From: JASGMR01 sp963664675
GTDB lineage: Bacteria; Thermotogota; Thermotogae; Petrotogales; Kosmotogaceae
Direction of reading: 5' to 3'
DNA: 64,000 nucleotides
NCBI GenBank assembly: GCA_963664675.2
Contig: CAXXLB010000002.1
Coordinates: 186,001-250,000, forward strand
The position numbers were made by a program, and so were the translations under genes. Each line of letters opens with the position of its first letter. The stretch's first letter is position 1. The notes beneath the pieces were generated by a model. That model worked only from the letters and a program-made list of their open reading frames with translations, ran no database searches and was not told where the DNA came from. Below are positions 44,898-54,341 of this stretch, piece by piece.

Positions 44898-45366
44898 ACA
44901 AAATTATTCTATCATACGTGTATGATGTTATCATAATTTCATAAAGTTTTTAAATTATGATTATATGTAATCGCAGAAAAATATTTCTGTTTAAATCAAA
45001 AATACCATGTTTTTTAGCTGTTTTTAATATAATACATATCTTGATCATGTTTTTTATAAATGATAAGATATTATCATAATGTTTGCAAATAACTTATCGT
45101 TATTTTGGAAATGAGAAGTATTTATAAATCATATGTGTGTATGGTACAGAGGCAGGAAATTTCGTGAAATGATGTATGTAGTTCTGTATAAATAATGTAT
45201 GCAAAGGTTGATTGACGGCGAAAATATGATAAATATTCAAGTATCGCAATCTTTGCCGGCACGGGAAATGGGGATTTGAGAATCCTGTAGCCTATGAATA
45301 ATTTCTGATGATACATGGGAAAAATTCTTGTCATTTTGATATATTATAAATGATGGAGGTAATAGA
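44898..45366 (+). other. Divergent intergenic region, deoR-like / sugar kinase
   Basis: 469 bases. The left half holds the operator palindromes. The right half (45120-45340) has no gene, no clear promoter and several imperfect repeats such as ATGTATG. No mobile-element feature is seen. Confidence 0.5.
44911..45079. promoter_or_regulatory. Candidate DeoR operators
   Basis: Palindrome ATCATACGTGTATGAT (44911-44926), then TTATCATAA (44928-44936). A second palindrome ATGATAAGATATTATCAT (45060-45077) contains the same TTATCATAA (45071-45079). Sites about 140 bases apart could allow looping. Confidence 0.55.
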
Positions 45367-46854
45367 ATGAATTGTTATTTTTCAATAGATTTGGGTACGA
45401 CGGGGTTAAAGTCCAGTTTGATGAATGAAAATGGAGATTTAATTATATCAAAGGGACAGGAGTATGAAATAGTATCCAAAAAATCCGGATGGGCAGAGCA
45501 GGACCCCAAAGTATGGTGGAGGGCCTTAAAAGGAACTGTTTCGGCAATAAATTCAGAAAAGCCTGATCTATTGGAAAATATCAAGGCAATTTCAATATGT
45601 GGACAGATGCACACTCACGTTTATTTAGATAAATATGAAAAGCCACTTAGAAATGCATTGACCTGGATGGATCAAAGAGCATCGGTTATTATAGAAAAAT
45701 GGAAGAATGAGGGTTTGGATAAAGAAATAGAAAAGTTAACCTTGAATTTTCCTTCTACAACTTATACAGCTCCACAGATTATCTGGATTAAGGAAAATGA
45801 AAAAGAAACTTTTGAAAAAACAGATAAAATATTATTGGCAAAAGATTATATAAAATTTCTCTTGACCGGTGAAATGACCACAGATCCATCCGATGCGTCG
45901 GGTACGATGCTTTATGATGTGAAAAATAATGTTTGGTGTGATAAGCTATTTGATATTTTCAATATTTCCAGAAATCTATTTCCAGAAGTAAAAAAATCTA
46001 CTGAAATAATTGGATATATTAACAAACAAGCATCAGTAGAATTAGGAATTCCAGAAGGCACTCCTGTTGTAAATGGGGGTTCCGATCATTCTGTCTCAGA
46101 AGTGGGATCAGGACTTTTAAGTGAAGGTAATGCTTCGGTAATTATTGGGACTGCGGGTGTTTTAGCTTCTGTTTCAAATGTACCGAGAAGAGATTACAAA
46201 AATAGAATAATATGTTGGTCCTATCCAATAGATGGAATGTGGGATTTTCTTGCTATAACTCAGACGGCTGCTTCAAGTTTAACTTGGTTTAAAAATACTT
46301 TTGATAAAGATGCAGAAGATAACATTTATGAGGAATATTCTAAATTAGCAGGATCAATTATACCTGGGTCTGAAGGTCTTATATTTTTGCCTTATTTAAT
46401 GGGGGAAAGGACCCCTCATTGGGACCCGTATGCCAGAGGAGTTTTCTTTGGTATGGGAATGAATCATACTAAAGGACATTTTATTAGAGCTATTATGGAG
46501 GGAGTAGTTTTTTCTATTAAAGAATGTCTGGATATTTTAAAGGAATTAGGGCTTTCTATTGGTAGGGTTATTTCAATGGGCGGCGGAAGTAAAAGTGATG
46601 TTTGGTGCCAGATTCAAGCAGATAATTTTAAAAAAGAGATTAATACTTTGAAATGCAATGAATCAGGAGCAATGGGAAATTTAATTCTTTCACTTTTTGC
46701 ACTTGGAAAAATCTCTTCTATTGAAGAAGCTAAAAAAATTATAAAAACAGAGAAAGAATACAAGCCAAAATTAGATAACAGTGATATTTATAGAAAAGGA
46801 TTTAATAAGTATAAAGGTTTATATAGATCAATAAAAAAAATTTATGAAGAATAG
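45367..46854 (+). CDS. FGGY-family carbohydrate kinase (xylulokinase-like)
   Basis: 495 residues. Phosphate-1 motif FSIDLGTTGLKSSLM, GQMHTHVYLD in place of the GQMHG of xylulokinase, WMDQRA, GGSDHSVSEVGSG (catalytic Asp) and the adenosine motif SMGGGSKSDVWCQIQAD. It phosphorylates a ketose. The altered substrate motif and the class II aldolase 16 bases downstream suggest a ketose that is phosphorylated and then cleaved, such as a fuculose- or ribulose-like sugar. GGAGGTAATAG precedes ATG 45367. Confidence 0.87.
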   Translation: MNCYFSIDLGTTGLKSSLMNENGDLIISKGQEYEIVSKKSGWAEQDPKVWWRALKGTVSAINSEKPDLLENIKAISICGQMHTHVYLDKYEKPLRNALTWMDQRASVIIEKWKNEGLDKEIEKLTLNFPSTTYTAPQIIWIKENEKETFEKTDKILLAKDYIKFLLTGEMTTDPSDASGTMLYDVKNNVWCDKLFDIFNISRNLFPEVKKSTEIIGYINKQASVELGIPEGTPVVNGGSDHSVSEVGSGLLSEGNASVIIGTAGVLASVSNVPRRDYKNRIICWSYPIDGMWDFLAITQTAASSLTWFKNTFDKDAEDNIYEEYSKLAGSIIPGSEGLIFLPYLMGERTPHWDPYARGVFFGMGMNHTKGHFIRAIMEGVVFSIKECLDILKELGLSIGRVISMGGGSKSDVWCQIQADNFKKEINTLKCNESGAMGNLILSLFALGKISSIEEAKKIIKTEKEYKPKLDNSDIYRKGFNKYKGLYRSIKKIYEE

Positions 46855-46870
46855 TTGGGAGTGAATTTAA

Positions 46871-47539
46871 ATGTATGAAATGGAAAAAAAGAAGCTAATA
46901 GAATTTGCAGTAAGAGCATTTAGAGAACAGATGGTTCAAGGAACAGGAGGTAATTTAAGTATTGTAACTTCAAAAGAAAAGGGACATTTTATAATTACAC
47001 CTAGCGGGATGCCTTATGAGAGTCTTAAAGTTTCAGATATAGTTGTAATGGATTTTGATGGAAATATAGTTGAAGGCAACCGAAAGCCATCGATTGAAAA
47101 GGATATGCACAGATTGATTTTTGTAAACAGACCGGATATCGATGCCCTTATGCACACTCACGCAGTATATTCCACTGCCATTGCCATTACCCATAAACCT
47201 TTGCCGCAAGTGGAATCTACAATAGTTTTTCTGGGGGGAGACATCGAATGTGCTGAATACGCAAGACATGGATCGATGGATTTGGCAAGAAATGCAGTTA
47301 AAGCTCTCGGCAAAAAGGGAGCAGTTTTGTTGGCTAATCATGGCTTAATAGTTGTGGATAAATCCCTTGACAGATGTTACGACCAAACAGTTGCTATCGA
47401 GCAATGTGCAAAAATGTATATTATGGCCTGTGCTGTAGGTAACCCTATTCCTATTCCTGAAGAAAACTGTCAGGAACTTAGGAACTTCACCGCAACATCA
47501 TATGGTCAGGGAGATAATTCGGAAACAACCTCCGTTTAG
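46871..47539 (+). CDS. Class II aldolase (L-fuculose-phosphate aldolase family)
   Basis: 222 residues. Zinc ligands in HTHAVYSTAIA (two His, about 94-96) and NHGLIVV (His about 156); GTGGNLSI and TPSGMPYESL are phosphate-binding motifs. The family includes fuculose-1-phosphate aldolase and ribulose-5-phosphate 4-epimerase. It would cleave the product of the upstream kinase to a triose phosphate and an aldehyde. The exact sugar is not set. No isomerase or transporter is next to it. Confidence 0.87.
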   Translation: MYEMEKKKLIEFAVRAFREQMVQGTGGNLSIVTSKEKGHFIITPSGMPYESLKVSDIVVMDFDGNIVEGNRKPSIEKDMHRLIFVNRPDIDALMHTHAVYSTAIAITHKPLPQVESTIVFLGGDIECAEYARHGSMDLARNAVKALGKKGAVLLANHGLIVVDKSLDRCYDQTVAIEQCAKMYIMACAVGNPIPIPEENCQELRNFTATSYGQGDNSETTSV

Positions 47540-47566
47540 AAAATGAAAAAAGTTTATATATTATTT

Positions 47567-47592
47567 AGTGATAGAAGACCTCTTCTATCACT
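47567..47592 (+). terminator. Bidirectional terminator
   Basis: A perfect 11-bp stem AGTGATAGAAG/CTTCTATCACT, loop ACCT, followed by five Ts. It sits between the aldolase and the convergent DUF4203 gene, whose stop begins 3 bases away. Confidence 0.9.
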
Positions 47593-47594
47593 TT

Positions 47595-48290
47595 TTAATC
47601 GATATATTTTTTTGCGGATTTAAATTGTAAAAACAATCCGGTAACTATGAATGCAATAAAAAGTATGAGAATTAAAACCAGAACATTTCCTATGGAAGGA
47701 TCCGCCTGTATTCCTTCGACATACTGAGTAAAAATATCTTTTAATCCTTCCCACACATCCTTCCAGAGAGAAGTAAAATCGTTTAAATTATTTACGCTGA
47801 CATTATCGATACCGGAAAAAACCTTTGGATAAGAAAGATTAGTTATCAGGCTATTTTTTACTGAAAAACCAACAATGCCAAACATAATGGAAGTAGAACC
47901 GATGAGAACGGTCGATATAATTACTATTATCTTCTTAAAGATTACAGCCAATATTCCGCCTATCACGAAAAAAGCGATGGCTATTATTAAATTATCCGCA
48001 GCAATACCAACCAGCAACCCAATTGTCAGACCTCCGAAAGCTCCTAACAGAAATACAATCAAATAAGTTAAAGGTTTAGCCAGAAACAATCCTGCCACAC
48101 CTGCCACCAAGGCTCCGATTATAGGAATATATCCGCCTGTGAATGAAGAAAAAATGAAAAAACCAATAAAACCAAATAAGAAAAAACCGGCAACCGCCAC
48201 CAATCCTGTTAAGACTCTATTTCCAAAATAGCAAAAAAACAGGCCTGCAATAATTGTAATTATAAAAAGAATGTCTGTGGTTATATACAT
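47595..48290 (-). CDS. DUF4203-like membrane protein (copy 2)
   Basis: 231 residues, about seven membrane helices rich in Gly, then an outer loop (about 150-200) and a final helix followed by a Lys-rich tail. The Gly-zipper helices (GALVAGVAGLFLAKPLTYLIVFLLGAFGGLTIGLL) fit the DUF4203/TMEM198 type. It follows a paralog by 6 bases; the two probably form one complex. Function is unknown. Confidence 0.7.
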   Translation of the reverse strand: MYITTDILFIITIIAGLFFCYFGNRVLTGLVAVAGFFLFGFIGFFIFSSFTGGYIPIIGALVAGVAGLFLAKPLTYLIVFLLGAFGGLTIGLLVGIAADNLIIAIAFFVIGGILAVIFKKIIVIISTVLIGSTSIMFGIVGFSVKNSLITNLSYPKVFSGIDNVSVNNLNDFTSLWKDVWEGLKDIFTQYVEGIQADPSIGNVLVLILILFIAFIVTGLFLQFKSAKKYID

Positions 48291-48296
48291 ATCTGA

Positions 48297-49118
48297 TCAC
48301 TCCCTTTTATCTCCAAAATTTTCATTCTGATATTTTGGTTCCGATATATTGTTATAATATCTGGTATTTTCAGAATTATCGAAAGGGTTTTTTGATGAAA
48401 AATCCCCAGAAGCTTTATTTTTTCTGTTTTTATTCTTACTCTTAACTATTGATCTTATTTGTATTGCCAATCCAGTTATAAAGATTGCTAAAAGAACGAT
48501 TAATATTATCCAGTATGTTTGTTCTCCCAGAAAATTGAAATTTTTTGTTTCTTCGGTAATTTTATCAAAATAATCTGAAAAGGAATTTCTGAGATTCGTA
48601 GCGTTTTGCGTTAGATTTTGAAAATCCATTTTGAAGTTATTGAGCTTTAAAGAATTATCGATTCCCGAATAAGGAAAATTTCCGGTGAAAATTGTTATAA
48701 CTGATCCAACAACCAAAACACTTCCTAATGCAGCGGTTCCGATCAGAATGATAATTTTTTGAAGTAATAGTGCAATTATTCCACCAATTATTGCGAAAAC
48801 AAAGGATAACCAGGGATTGTCAGAATAAAATCCAAAGTATAGCAGCGTATAAATAACGGTTACAGATCCGAGTAGGAATATTATCACATTGAAAAGCGGT
48901 TCGGCAAAAAGCGCTCCGACAATTCCACCAATGGCAAAAGCTATTAAAACTGGAATTTGTCCCATGCTGAAAAAGAAAAAGGAAACAAAATATCCGAAGA
49001 TAACGAAAGCCGCTAATGGTAAGATTTTATTAAAAATTTTGGTTCCAAAGTAAGAAAAAAGGATTCCCAGGAAAAGTGAGATAGCGATTCCGATATATAA
49101 AATTATACTGTAGCTCAT
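48297..49118 (-). CDS. DUF4203-like membrane protein (copy 1)
   Basis: 273 residues with the same order of helices, outer loop and last helix as the next gene, plus a 45-residue polar C-terminal tail (KNKNRKNKASGDFSSKNPFDNS...). Shared landmarks include FGTKIFNKILPLAAFVIFGYF versus FGNRVLTGLVAVAGFFLFGFI. GAGGTG precedes ATG 49118; the pcp stop is 3 bases upstream. Confidence 0.7.
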   Translation of the reverse strand: MSYSIILYIGIAISLFLGILFSYFGTKIFNKILPLAAFVIFGYFVSFFFFSMGQIPVLIAFAIGGIVGALFAEPLFNVIIFLLGSVTVIYTLLYFGFYSDNPWLSFVFAIIGGIIALLLQKIIILIGTAALGSVLVVGSVITIFTGNFPYSGIDNSLKLNNFKMDFQNLTQNATNLRNSFSDYFDKITEETKNFNFLGEQTYWIILIVLLAIFITGLAIQIRSIVKSKNKNRKNKASGDFSSKNPFDNSENTRYYNNISEPKYQNENFGDKRE

Positions 49119-49121
49119 GAT

Positions 49122-49718
49122 TTACACCTCGTTTTCTCTAATATAATCAATGGTTTTTTCAATAGATTCAGTCAGAAAATCTTTGCTTGCAGATGCTATA
49201 TTTGGATTATCAGTAACTTGTTCTGTTAAAAAAGGTAAATGGATGAAAATTACTTTAATAGACTGATTATATGACATTATATAATTCAAAACGCAATAAT
49301 ACAAATAATTACATACATACGTACCCGCAGAATAGGAAATATAACAGGGAATCTGTATTTTTTTTAAATGATGAGTCATTTTCTCTAAATCTACATTGGA
49401 AAAATATCCTTCCGGGGTATCACTGAATATTTTTTCATTTGTTGGTTTAGAGCCATTATTATCAGGAATTCTGGCACTGATAAGATTAAGCGCGACTTTT
49501 TCAAAGGATATGGAGGTTCTCCCGCCTGCCTGTCCCATCATTATTATTGCGGATGGATTGATCTTTTCTATTTTCTTTTTTATAATGTTGAAGGATTCAA
49601 TGAATTTTGTTGGTAAAATCAATGTAGTGATTTGTCGGGTGTTCAATTTTTTAAGAACTTCCATAGATGAATTAATCGTATTTTTTCCAAAAACATCGAA
49701 TGCAGTTAATAGAATCAT
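49122..49718 (-). CDS. pcp: Pyrrolidone-carboxylate peptidase
   Basis: 198 residues, cysteine peptidase family C15. TAFDVFGKNTINSSMEVL is the N-terminal motif, GQAGGRTSISFEKVALN contains the catalytic Glu, SAGTYVCNYLYY the Cys and FIHLPFL the His. It removes N-terminal pyroglutamate from peptides in the cytoplasm. First gene of a three-gene minus-strand unit with the two DUF4203 genes. Confidence 0.9.
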   Translation of the reverse strand: MILLTAFDVFGKNTINSSMEVLKKLNTRQITTLILPTKFIESFNIIKKKIEKINPSAIIMMGQAGGRTSISFEKVALNLISARIPDNNGSKPTNEKIFSDTPEGYFSNVDLEKMTHHLKKIQIPCYISYSAGTYVCNYLYYCVLNYIMSYNQSIKVIFIHLPFLTEQVTDNPNIASASKDFLTESIEKTIDYIRENEV

Positions 49719-50048
49719 ATTTTAACCTCGCAAAATATTGTCGTTATATCTTATTGATTGATTTTGAGGCGAATTGGTTTGAAATTAAAATAATAAGCCC
49801 AAATAATAAGATATCTCATTGTATAGATTTTATCATAACAAGTTTCCAATATACTGAAGTTAATTTTGGCTGATTAAGAATTGATTTGCTGGTTTGCTGG
49901 CAAAAAGCAAAACTATTTTTTAGACTTTACGTCTAATTTTATTGCTTATTGAAAAATTTGGACTGATGAAATACTTATGTTTTATAAAAGGTTTTTGATA
50001 TTATTTATCATAGAATGAAAGAACTAAATATATTTAGGAGGGAGTGTT
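49719..50048 (+). other. Divergent intergenic region, pcp / ankyrin gene
   Basis: 330 bases without a gene. It contains one clear inverted repeat, TTAGAC-TTTAC-GTCTAA (49920-49936), about 110 bases before the ankyrin gene, which could be an operator. AGGAGG lies at the ankyrin start. No other signal is seen. Confidence 0.45.
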
Positions 50049-53000
50049 ATGAAAAAATTTATTTTTTTTATCTTGTTTTTGGTTATTTCATTTATTGGTG
50101 TTGGAAATAACATTTACGATTATGTTCCTGGTGGAACGGAGTTTGTTTTAAGTGTGGGTAATGTTGATCCTCTTTTGGAAGCGGTTGAAGGTCTTTCGAC
50201 CTATATGGGAGAAAGTACAATGGATGAAAATTTGCAAAATGCTTTAAATACGGCGCAGGGAGCGGAGATATTGCTGTTTGGTAATACTTCTCTGGCTCTG
50301 TCTTCAGGCTTATTAAATTCTGATTTTGATTTTAAAGATGAGGAAGCGATAATACCGTTTATTTTAACTCAAGATCTAGTTTTAATAAATAATGTTTTCA
50401 ATTCAGAATTTATTGATAATTTTGTTCAAAGTACTTTTAAACCATTTATTGAAAGTAAGGGAACATTTGAAAGAGAAGAAATAAACATGCAGGATTATCC
50501 AATTTTGATTTATAGAATTACTATAAACGGAAAAACCGAAAACCTTTACCTTATGCAGGATAATGATTATGCGATTCTATCGACAGATGAACACCTTCTT
50601 AGAAAGTCAATGGATGCAAAAGAGTTTGAAGACAAAAGATTGAAAACGAATTATCCTTTTTTCAAAAATATAATAGAAAAAGATGGATTGATAACTTTTA
50701 TGAACAGAGGATTTCAAATTAATGGGATTTTTCTGAAAGCGGCCGATATCATATATGGTTTTCCTGTGGCGGAATCTTTTGTGATATCTGTTGATAAAGA
50801 GATGAACTTTTATTTTGATTTTCTTGCCGATTTGGAATACGATACAGATGTTGATAGAATTTATACAATAAACAGTGCAAGAGATACAGATACGTATGGA
50901 AATCTACCCGTTCCGGAAGGATTCAATCTGTTAATTTCAACGGGTAAAATTAATTTTTCACCTGAAAATATTTCAGATGTGCTGGGTAATTTTGATCCGC
51001 TGGACGATGTTCTTGATGCTGTAGAAAGTATAGAATCATTGGATATACTTTCGGAAATAATTCCTGTTTTTTTAAAATTTGCTAATTATCCTGAAATATG
51101 GTTTGACACCACAGGAGAAAAAGATTTAGAGATTTTCTTTAAAACTGATAACGCCTCTGAAGCAATTGAATTATTATCGGAAGAATTGGGTTCGGAAATA
51201 GAATTGAATGATGGGTTATACTTCATGTCTGATGGAAACGCATATATTATGGGACGTGACTCCGGAAATTGGCTTGAGATAGGGGCACCCGTTCCGGATG
51301 AGAGACCGTTGTATGAAAACTCTCCAAAATTATCGGAAGTTCATCCTGCGTTTTTTGAAAAGCTGGAGGAATCGTACGCTTCAATAAACTCTTTAATATT
51401 TGCAGAAGAATATGGAGAAGGAGCGTTAGGCTTCAACGGTGAAGGTGATTTAAAAATAAATCTGCATTTGAATTTGAAAAAATTTATAGAAATGTATCTT
51501 ACGTTAGCTAACGATTTCAGCATTACAGATTACAGTAATTCAAATGCTTCTGGAAATGAAGAAATTCTGAATATGATAATCGATGGAGAATTAGAATCAT
51601 TTAAAAATAAAGTGAATGAAGGCTTTAACCCAGAATCGATAATAGATGATTGGGACATGGAAACTGCGCTTCATATAGCTGTTATATATGATCAACTTGA
51701 AATAGTTAAATATTTGCTTGAAGAACTTCATGTATATCCTGATCCTCTTGATTACTATAATCAAACCCCTTTATATCTGGCCGTTTTATATGAAAATTAT
51801 AATTTTTCAGAATTATTGCTCGAAAATGGAGCGGATCCAAACATCGAAAATGATTATGGAGAAACCCCTCTATATATAGCCATTTCTTATGGGTATGATG
51901 ATATTGCAGGGTTATTGAAGGAATATGGAGCTGAAGAAGTGGAAATTCCTGAAACAGAAAAAGTTTTTAATATGGTAATGAATGGGGAATTGGAATCTTT
52001 CAGGAATAAAATAAACGAAGGATTCGATCCCGAAACGGTGATTGATGACTGGAATATGGAAACCGCCCTTCATGTTGCCGCTGCATATGATCAGCTTGAA
52101 ATAGTTACATATTTACTTGAAGAACTTGATGTCTATCCGGATGTATTGAATTATTATGGGCAAACGGCATTAATTTTAGCGGCTTCATACGGGGACTATG
52201 ATCTTTGTGAACTCTTGCTGAAAAATGATGCCGATCCCAACATTAAAGATGCTTTCGGTGAAAGTGCCCTTTATAATGCTGCAATGTATGGTTATGATGA
52301 AGTGGCTGAATTGTTGAAGGAATACGGGGCAGAAGAAGTGGATATAAATGTGACAGAAGGCAGCGACGAGATTTATAACATAATAATTTCCGGTGATATT
52401 GAAGCTTTTAAAACAAAAATTGATGAAGGATTTGATCCCGAAGCGATAGTTGATAGCTGGTTAGATGAAAATTCTCTTCATGTTGCAGCAGCCAATTCGC
52501 AATACGATATTGCTGAATATCTTCTTGAGGATTTATGGGTTAATCCTGATCCTCTGAATGTTGATGAACAAACACCTCTTTATTTGGCCGTTATGAACGG
52601 TGATTATAATATGGTGGAACTACTTCTAGATAATTGGGCAAATCCTAACAGTGTTGATTCCTATGGTGACTCGGTGTTGTATATTGCAAAAATCTATGAA
52701 CTCAGTGATATCGCTGATCTTTTGATTGAATATGGGGCGAATGATGATATAGATACAAGTGATATTTCATCTGTTATAAGTTCCGGAGATTTTGAAAAAT
52801 TCAAAGAGGCCGTGGTAGATAAAGATCCGGATTATATAGTTGATAGTTGGATAGGTGATACTTTATTGATTACAGTGGCTAGATACGGAACACTGGAAAT
52901 GGCCGAATATCTTTTGGATATGGGTGCAAATATCGAAATAACAAATCAGGATTTAGAAACCCCTATACTTGCAGCTTCGTATAATGGCAATTATGAAATG

Positions 53001-54110
53001 GTTGAATTCTTATTGGAAAACGGTGCAAATCCTGATGTTATTGATTCATATGGATATACGCCGCTTTCAAATGCTTATTATGCTGATCCTGATATGATCG
53101 AATTGCTTCTCAAAAATGGTGCAGATCCGGATATTGAAGACGAAAATTACGATAGATTTCTATTTGATGCTATATACAACGAAGACAAAGAACTGGTTGA
53201 TTTATTATTATATTATGGAGCCGACGCTAATAAAGCAAACTCATATGGAGAAACACCGATAATGCTTGCAGAATACTACGGGTATGATGATATTGAGAGA
53301 ACTTTAATGAATTATGGGGCAGAAAGCCAAGCCTATATAGTGGAGTCATTTGAATTAGGGGATCTTGGATTTGTGAAAAAACTCGTTGAAGAGGGAAAGA
53401 TCGATGAGAAAATTAATAATCGAACCCCCATTTATTTGGCAACTTACTACTATCAACCAGAACTGGTAGAGTATCTGGTTGAAAACGGTGCTGATTTGAA
53501 TATCCTTTCAGGAGAAAACGACGACCCTCCTATTTTCAATGTTATAGACGCCGGAGATACTGAAATGCTTGGTTATTTAATTACGAACGGCGCAGAGGTG
53601 AATATTTACAACATGAATGGAATAACTCCGCTTTTGCTTGCCGCATCTTATAGCGATAAGGATGTGTACGATTTATTAGTTGAGTATGGGGCCGATGAAG
53701 ATGTTAGTGATTATAGCGGTAATATACCACTTTCTTACGTTATATATTTTGGCGAAGAAGGATATTTGGATTTTGCAAAATATTTAATTGAAAAGGGAGC
53801 GGTTTCGGATATAAATAAACTTTCAGACTACGGAGAGGCACCACTTTATTGGGCTTTGAGTGCAGCGAATTACGAGGGAGCCGATTTATTGATTGAATAT
53901 GGAGCAAATATAGATCTGAAAAATATTTCTGGTAACACTCTATTACACGCCGCTGTAGAAAACAATGATTTGCAGTCTGTAAAGTACCTCGTTGAAAAAG
54001 GAGCTAATCTTGATCCGGAAAATGAGTGGGGAGAAACTCCTTTACAATTATCTCAAGCGTATGAATTCACTGAAATTTCCGAATATTTGAAGGAAATGGG
54101 TGCAAAATAA
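50049..54110 (+). CDS. Giant exported ankyrin-repeat protein
   Basis: 1353 residues. Signal peptide (1-19). An unknown beta-rich N-terminal domain (about 20-500) begins NNIYDYVPGGTEFVLSVGNVD. The rest is about two dozen ankyrin repeats (..TPLYLAVLYENYNFSELLLENGADPN..). The first part of the ankyrin region is built from four longer units of about 130-136 residues, each opening with a sequence like NMIIDGELESFKNKVNEGF. It would act outside the inner membrane as a binding scaffold. AGGAGG before ATG 50049; monocistronic. Confidence 0.9.
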   Translation: MKKFIFFILFLVISFIGVGNNIYDYVPGGTEFVLSVGNVDPLLEAVEGLSTYMGESTMDENLQNALNTAQGAEILLFGNTSLALSSGLLNSDFDFKDEEAIIPFILTQDLVLINNVFNSEFIDNFVQSTFKPFIESKGTFEREEINMQDYPILIYRITINGKTENLYLMQDNDYAILSTDEHLLRKSMDAKEFEDKRLKTNYPFFKNIIEKDGLITFMNRGFQINGIFLKAADIIYGFPVAESFVISVDKEMNFYFDFLADLEYDTDVDRIYTINSARDTDTYGNLPVPEGFNLLISTGKINFSPENISDVLGNFDPLDDVLDAVESIESLDILSEIIPVFLKFANYPEIWFDTTGEKDLEIFFKTDNASEAIELLSEELGSEIELNDGLYFMSDGNAYIMGRDSGNWLEIGAPVPDERPLYENSPKLSEVHPAFFEKLEESYASINSLIFAEEYGEGALGFNGEGDLKINLHLNLKKFIEMYLTLANDFSITDYSNSNASGNEEILNMIIDGELESFKNKVNEGFNPESIIDDWDMETALHIAVIYDQLEIVKYLLEELHVYPDPLDYYNQTPLYLAVLYENYNFSELLLENGADPNIENDYGETPLYIAISYGYDDIAGLLKEYGAEEVEIPETEKVFNMVMNGELESFRNKINEGFDPETVIDDWNMETALHVAAAYDQLEIVTYLLEELDVYPDVLNYYGQTALILAASYGDYDLCELLLKNDADPNIKDAFGESALYNAAMYGYDEVAELLKEYGAEEVDINVTEGSDEIYNIIISGDIEAFKTKIDEGFDPEAIVDSWLDENSLHVAAANSQYDIAEYLLEDLWVNPDPLNVDEQTPLYLAVMNGDYNMVELLLDNWANPNSVDSYGDSVLYIAKIYELSDIADLLIEYGANDDIDTSDISSVISSGDFEKFKEAVVDKDPDYIVDSWIGDTLLITVARYGTLEMAEYLLDMGANIEITNQDLETPILAASYNGNYEMVEFLLENGANPDVIDSYGYTPLSNAYYADPDMIELLLKNGADPDIEDENYDRFLFDAIYNEDKELVDLLLYYGADANKANSYGETPIMLAEYYGYDDIERTLMNYGAESQAYIVESFELGDLGFVKKLVEEGKIDEKINNRTPIYLATYYYQPELVEYLVENGADLNILSGENDDPPIFNVIDAGDTEMLGYLITNGAEVNIYNMNGITPLLLAASYSDKDVYDLLVEYGADEDVSDYSGNIPLSYVIYFGEEGYLDFAKYLIEKGAVSDINKLSDYGEAPLYWALSAANYEGADLLIEYGANIDLKNISGNTLLHAAVENNDLQSVKYLVEKGANLDPENEWGETPLQLSQAYEFTEISEYLKEMGAK

Positions 54111-54136
54111 AAAAATACAAAATTTAATTTTTAAAA

Positions 54137-54160
54137 ATGCTGCCTTACTCGGCAGTATTT
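54137..54160 (+). terminator. Terminator of the ankyrin gene
   Basis: Stem around CTGCC/GGCAG (54140-54144 with 54151-54155), extended by G-U and A-T pairs, loop TTACTC, then a run of Ts. Confidence 0.85.
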
Positions 54161-54341
54161 TTTTTGATAGTAAAATTAAAAAAAAAATTTTAAAAAGAAA
54201 GAAAAATACGATTCAAATCATTGATTCATTCGTATTTTTTTGGTTTTAACATACAGTTCACAGTTTTTTTCTTTTAGGTTGTTTAAATCATGTTAACATA
54301 AAATATATAAGTGTTATTTTTGGTTTACTGAGGAGTTTTTA

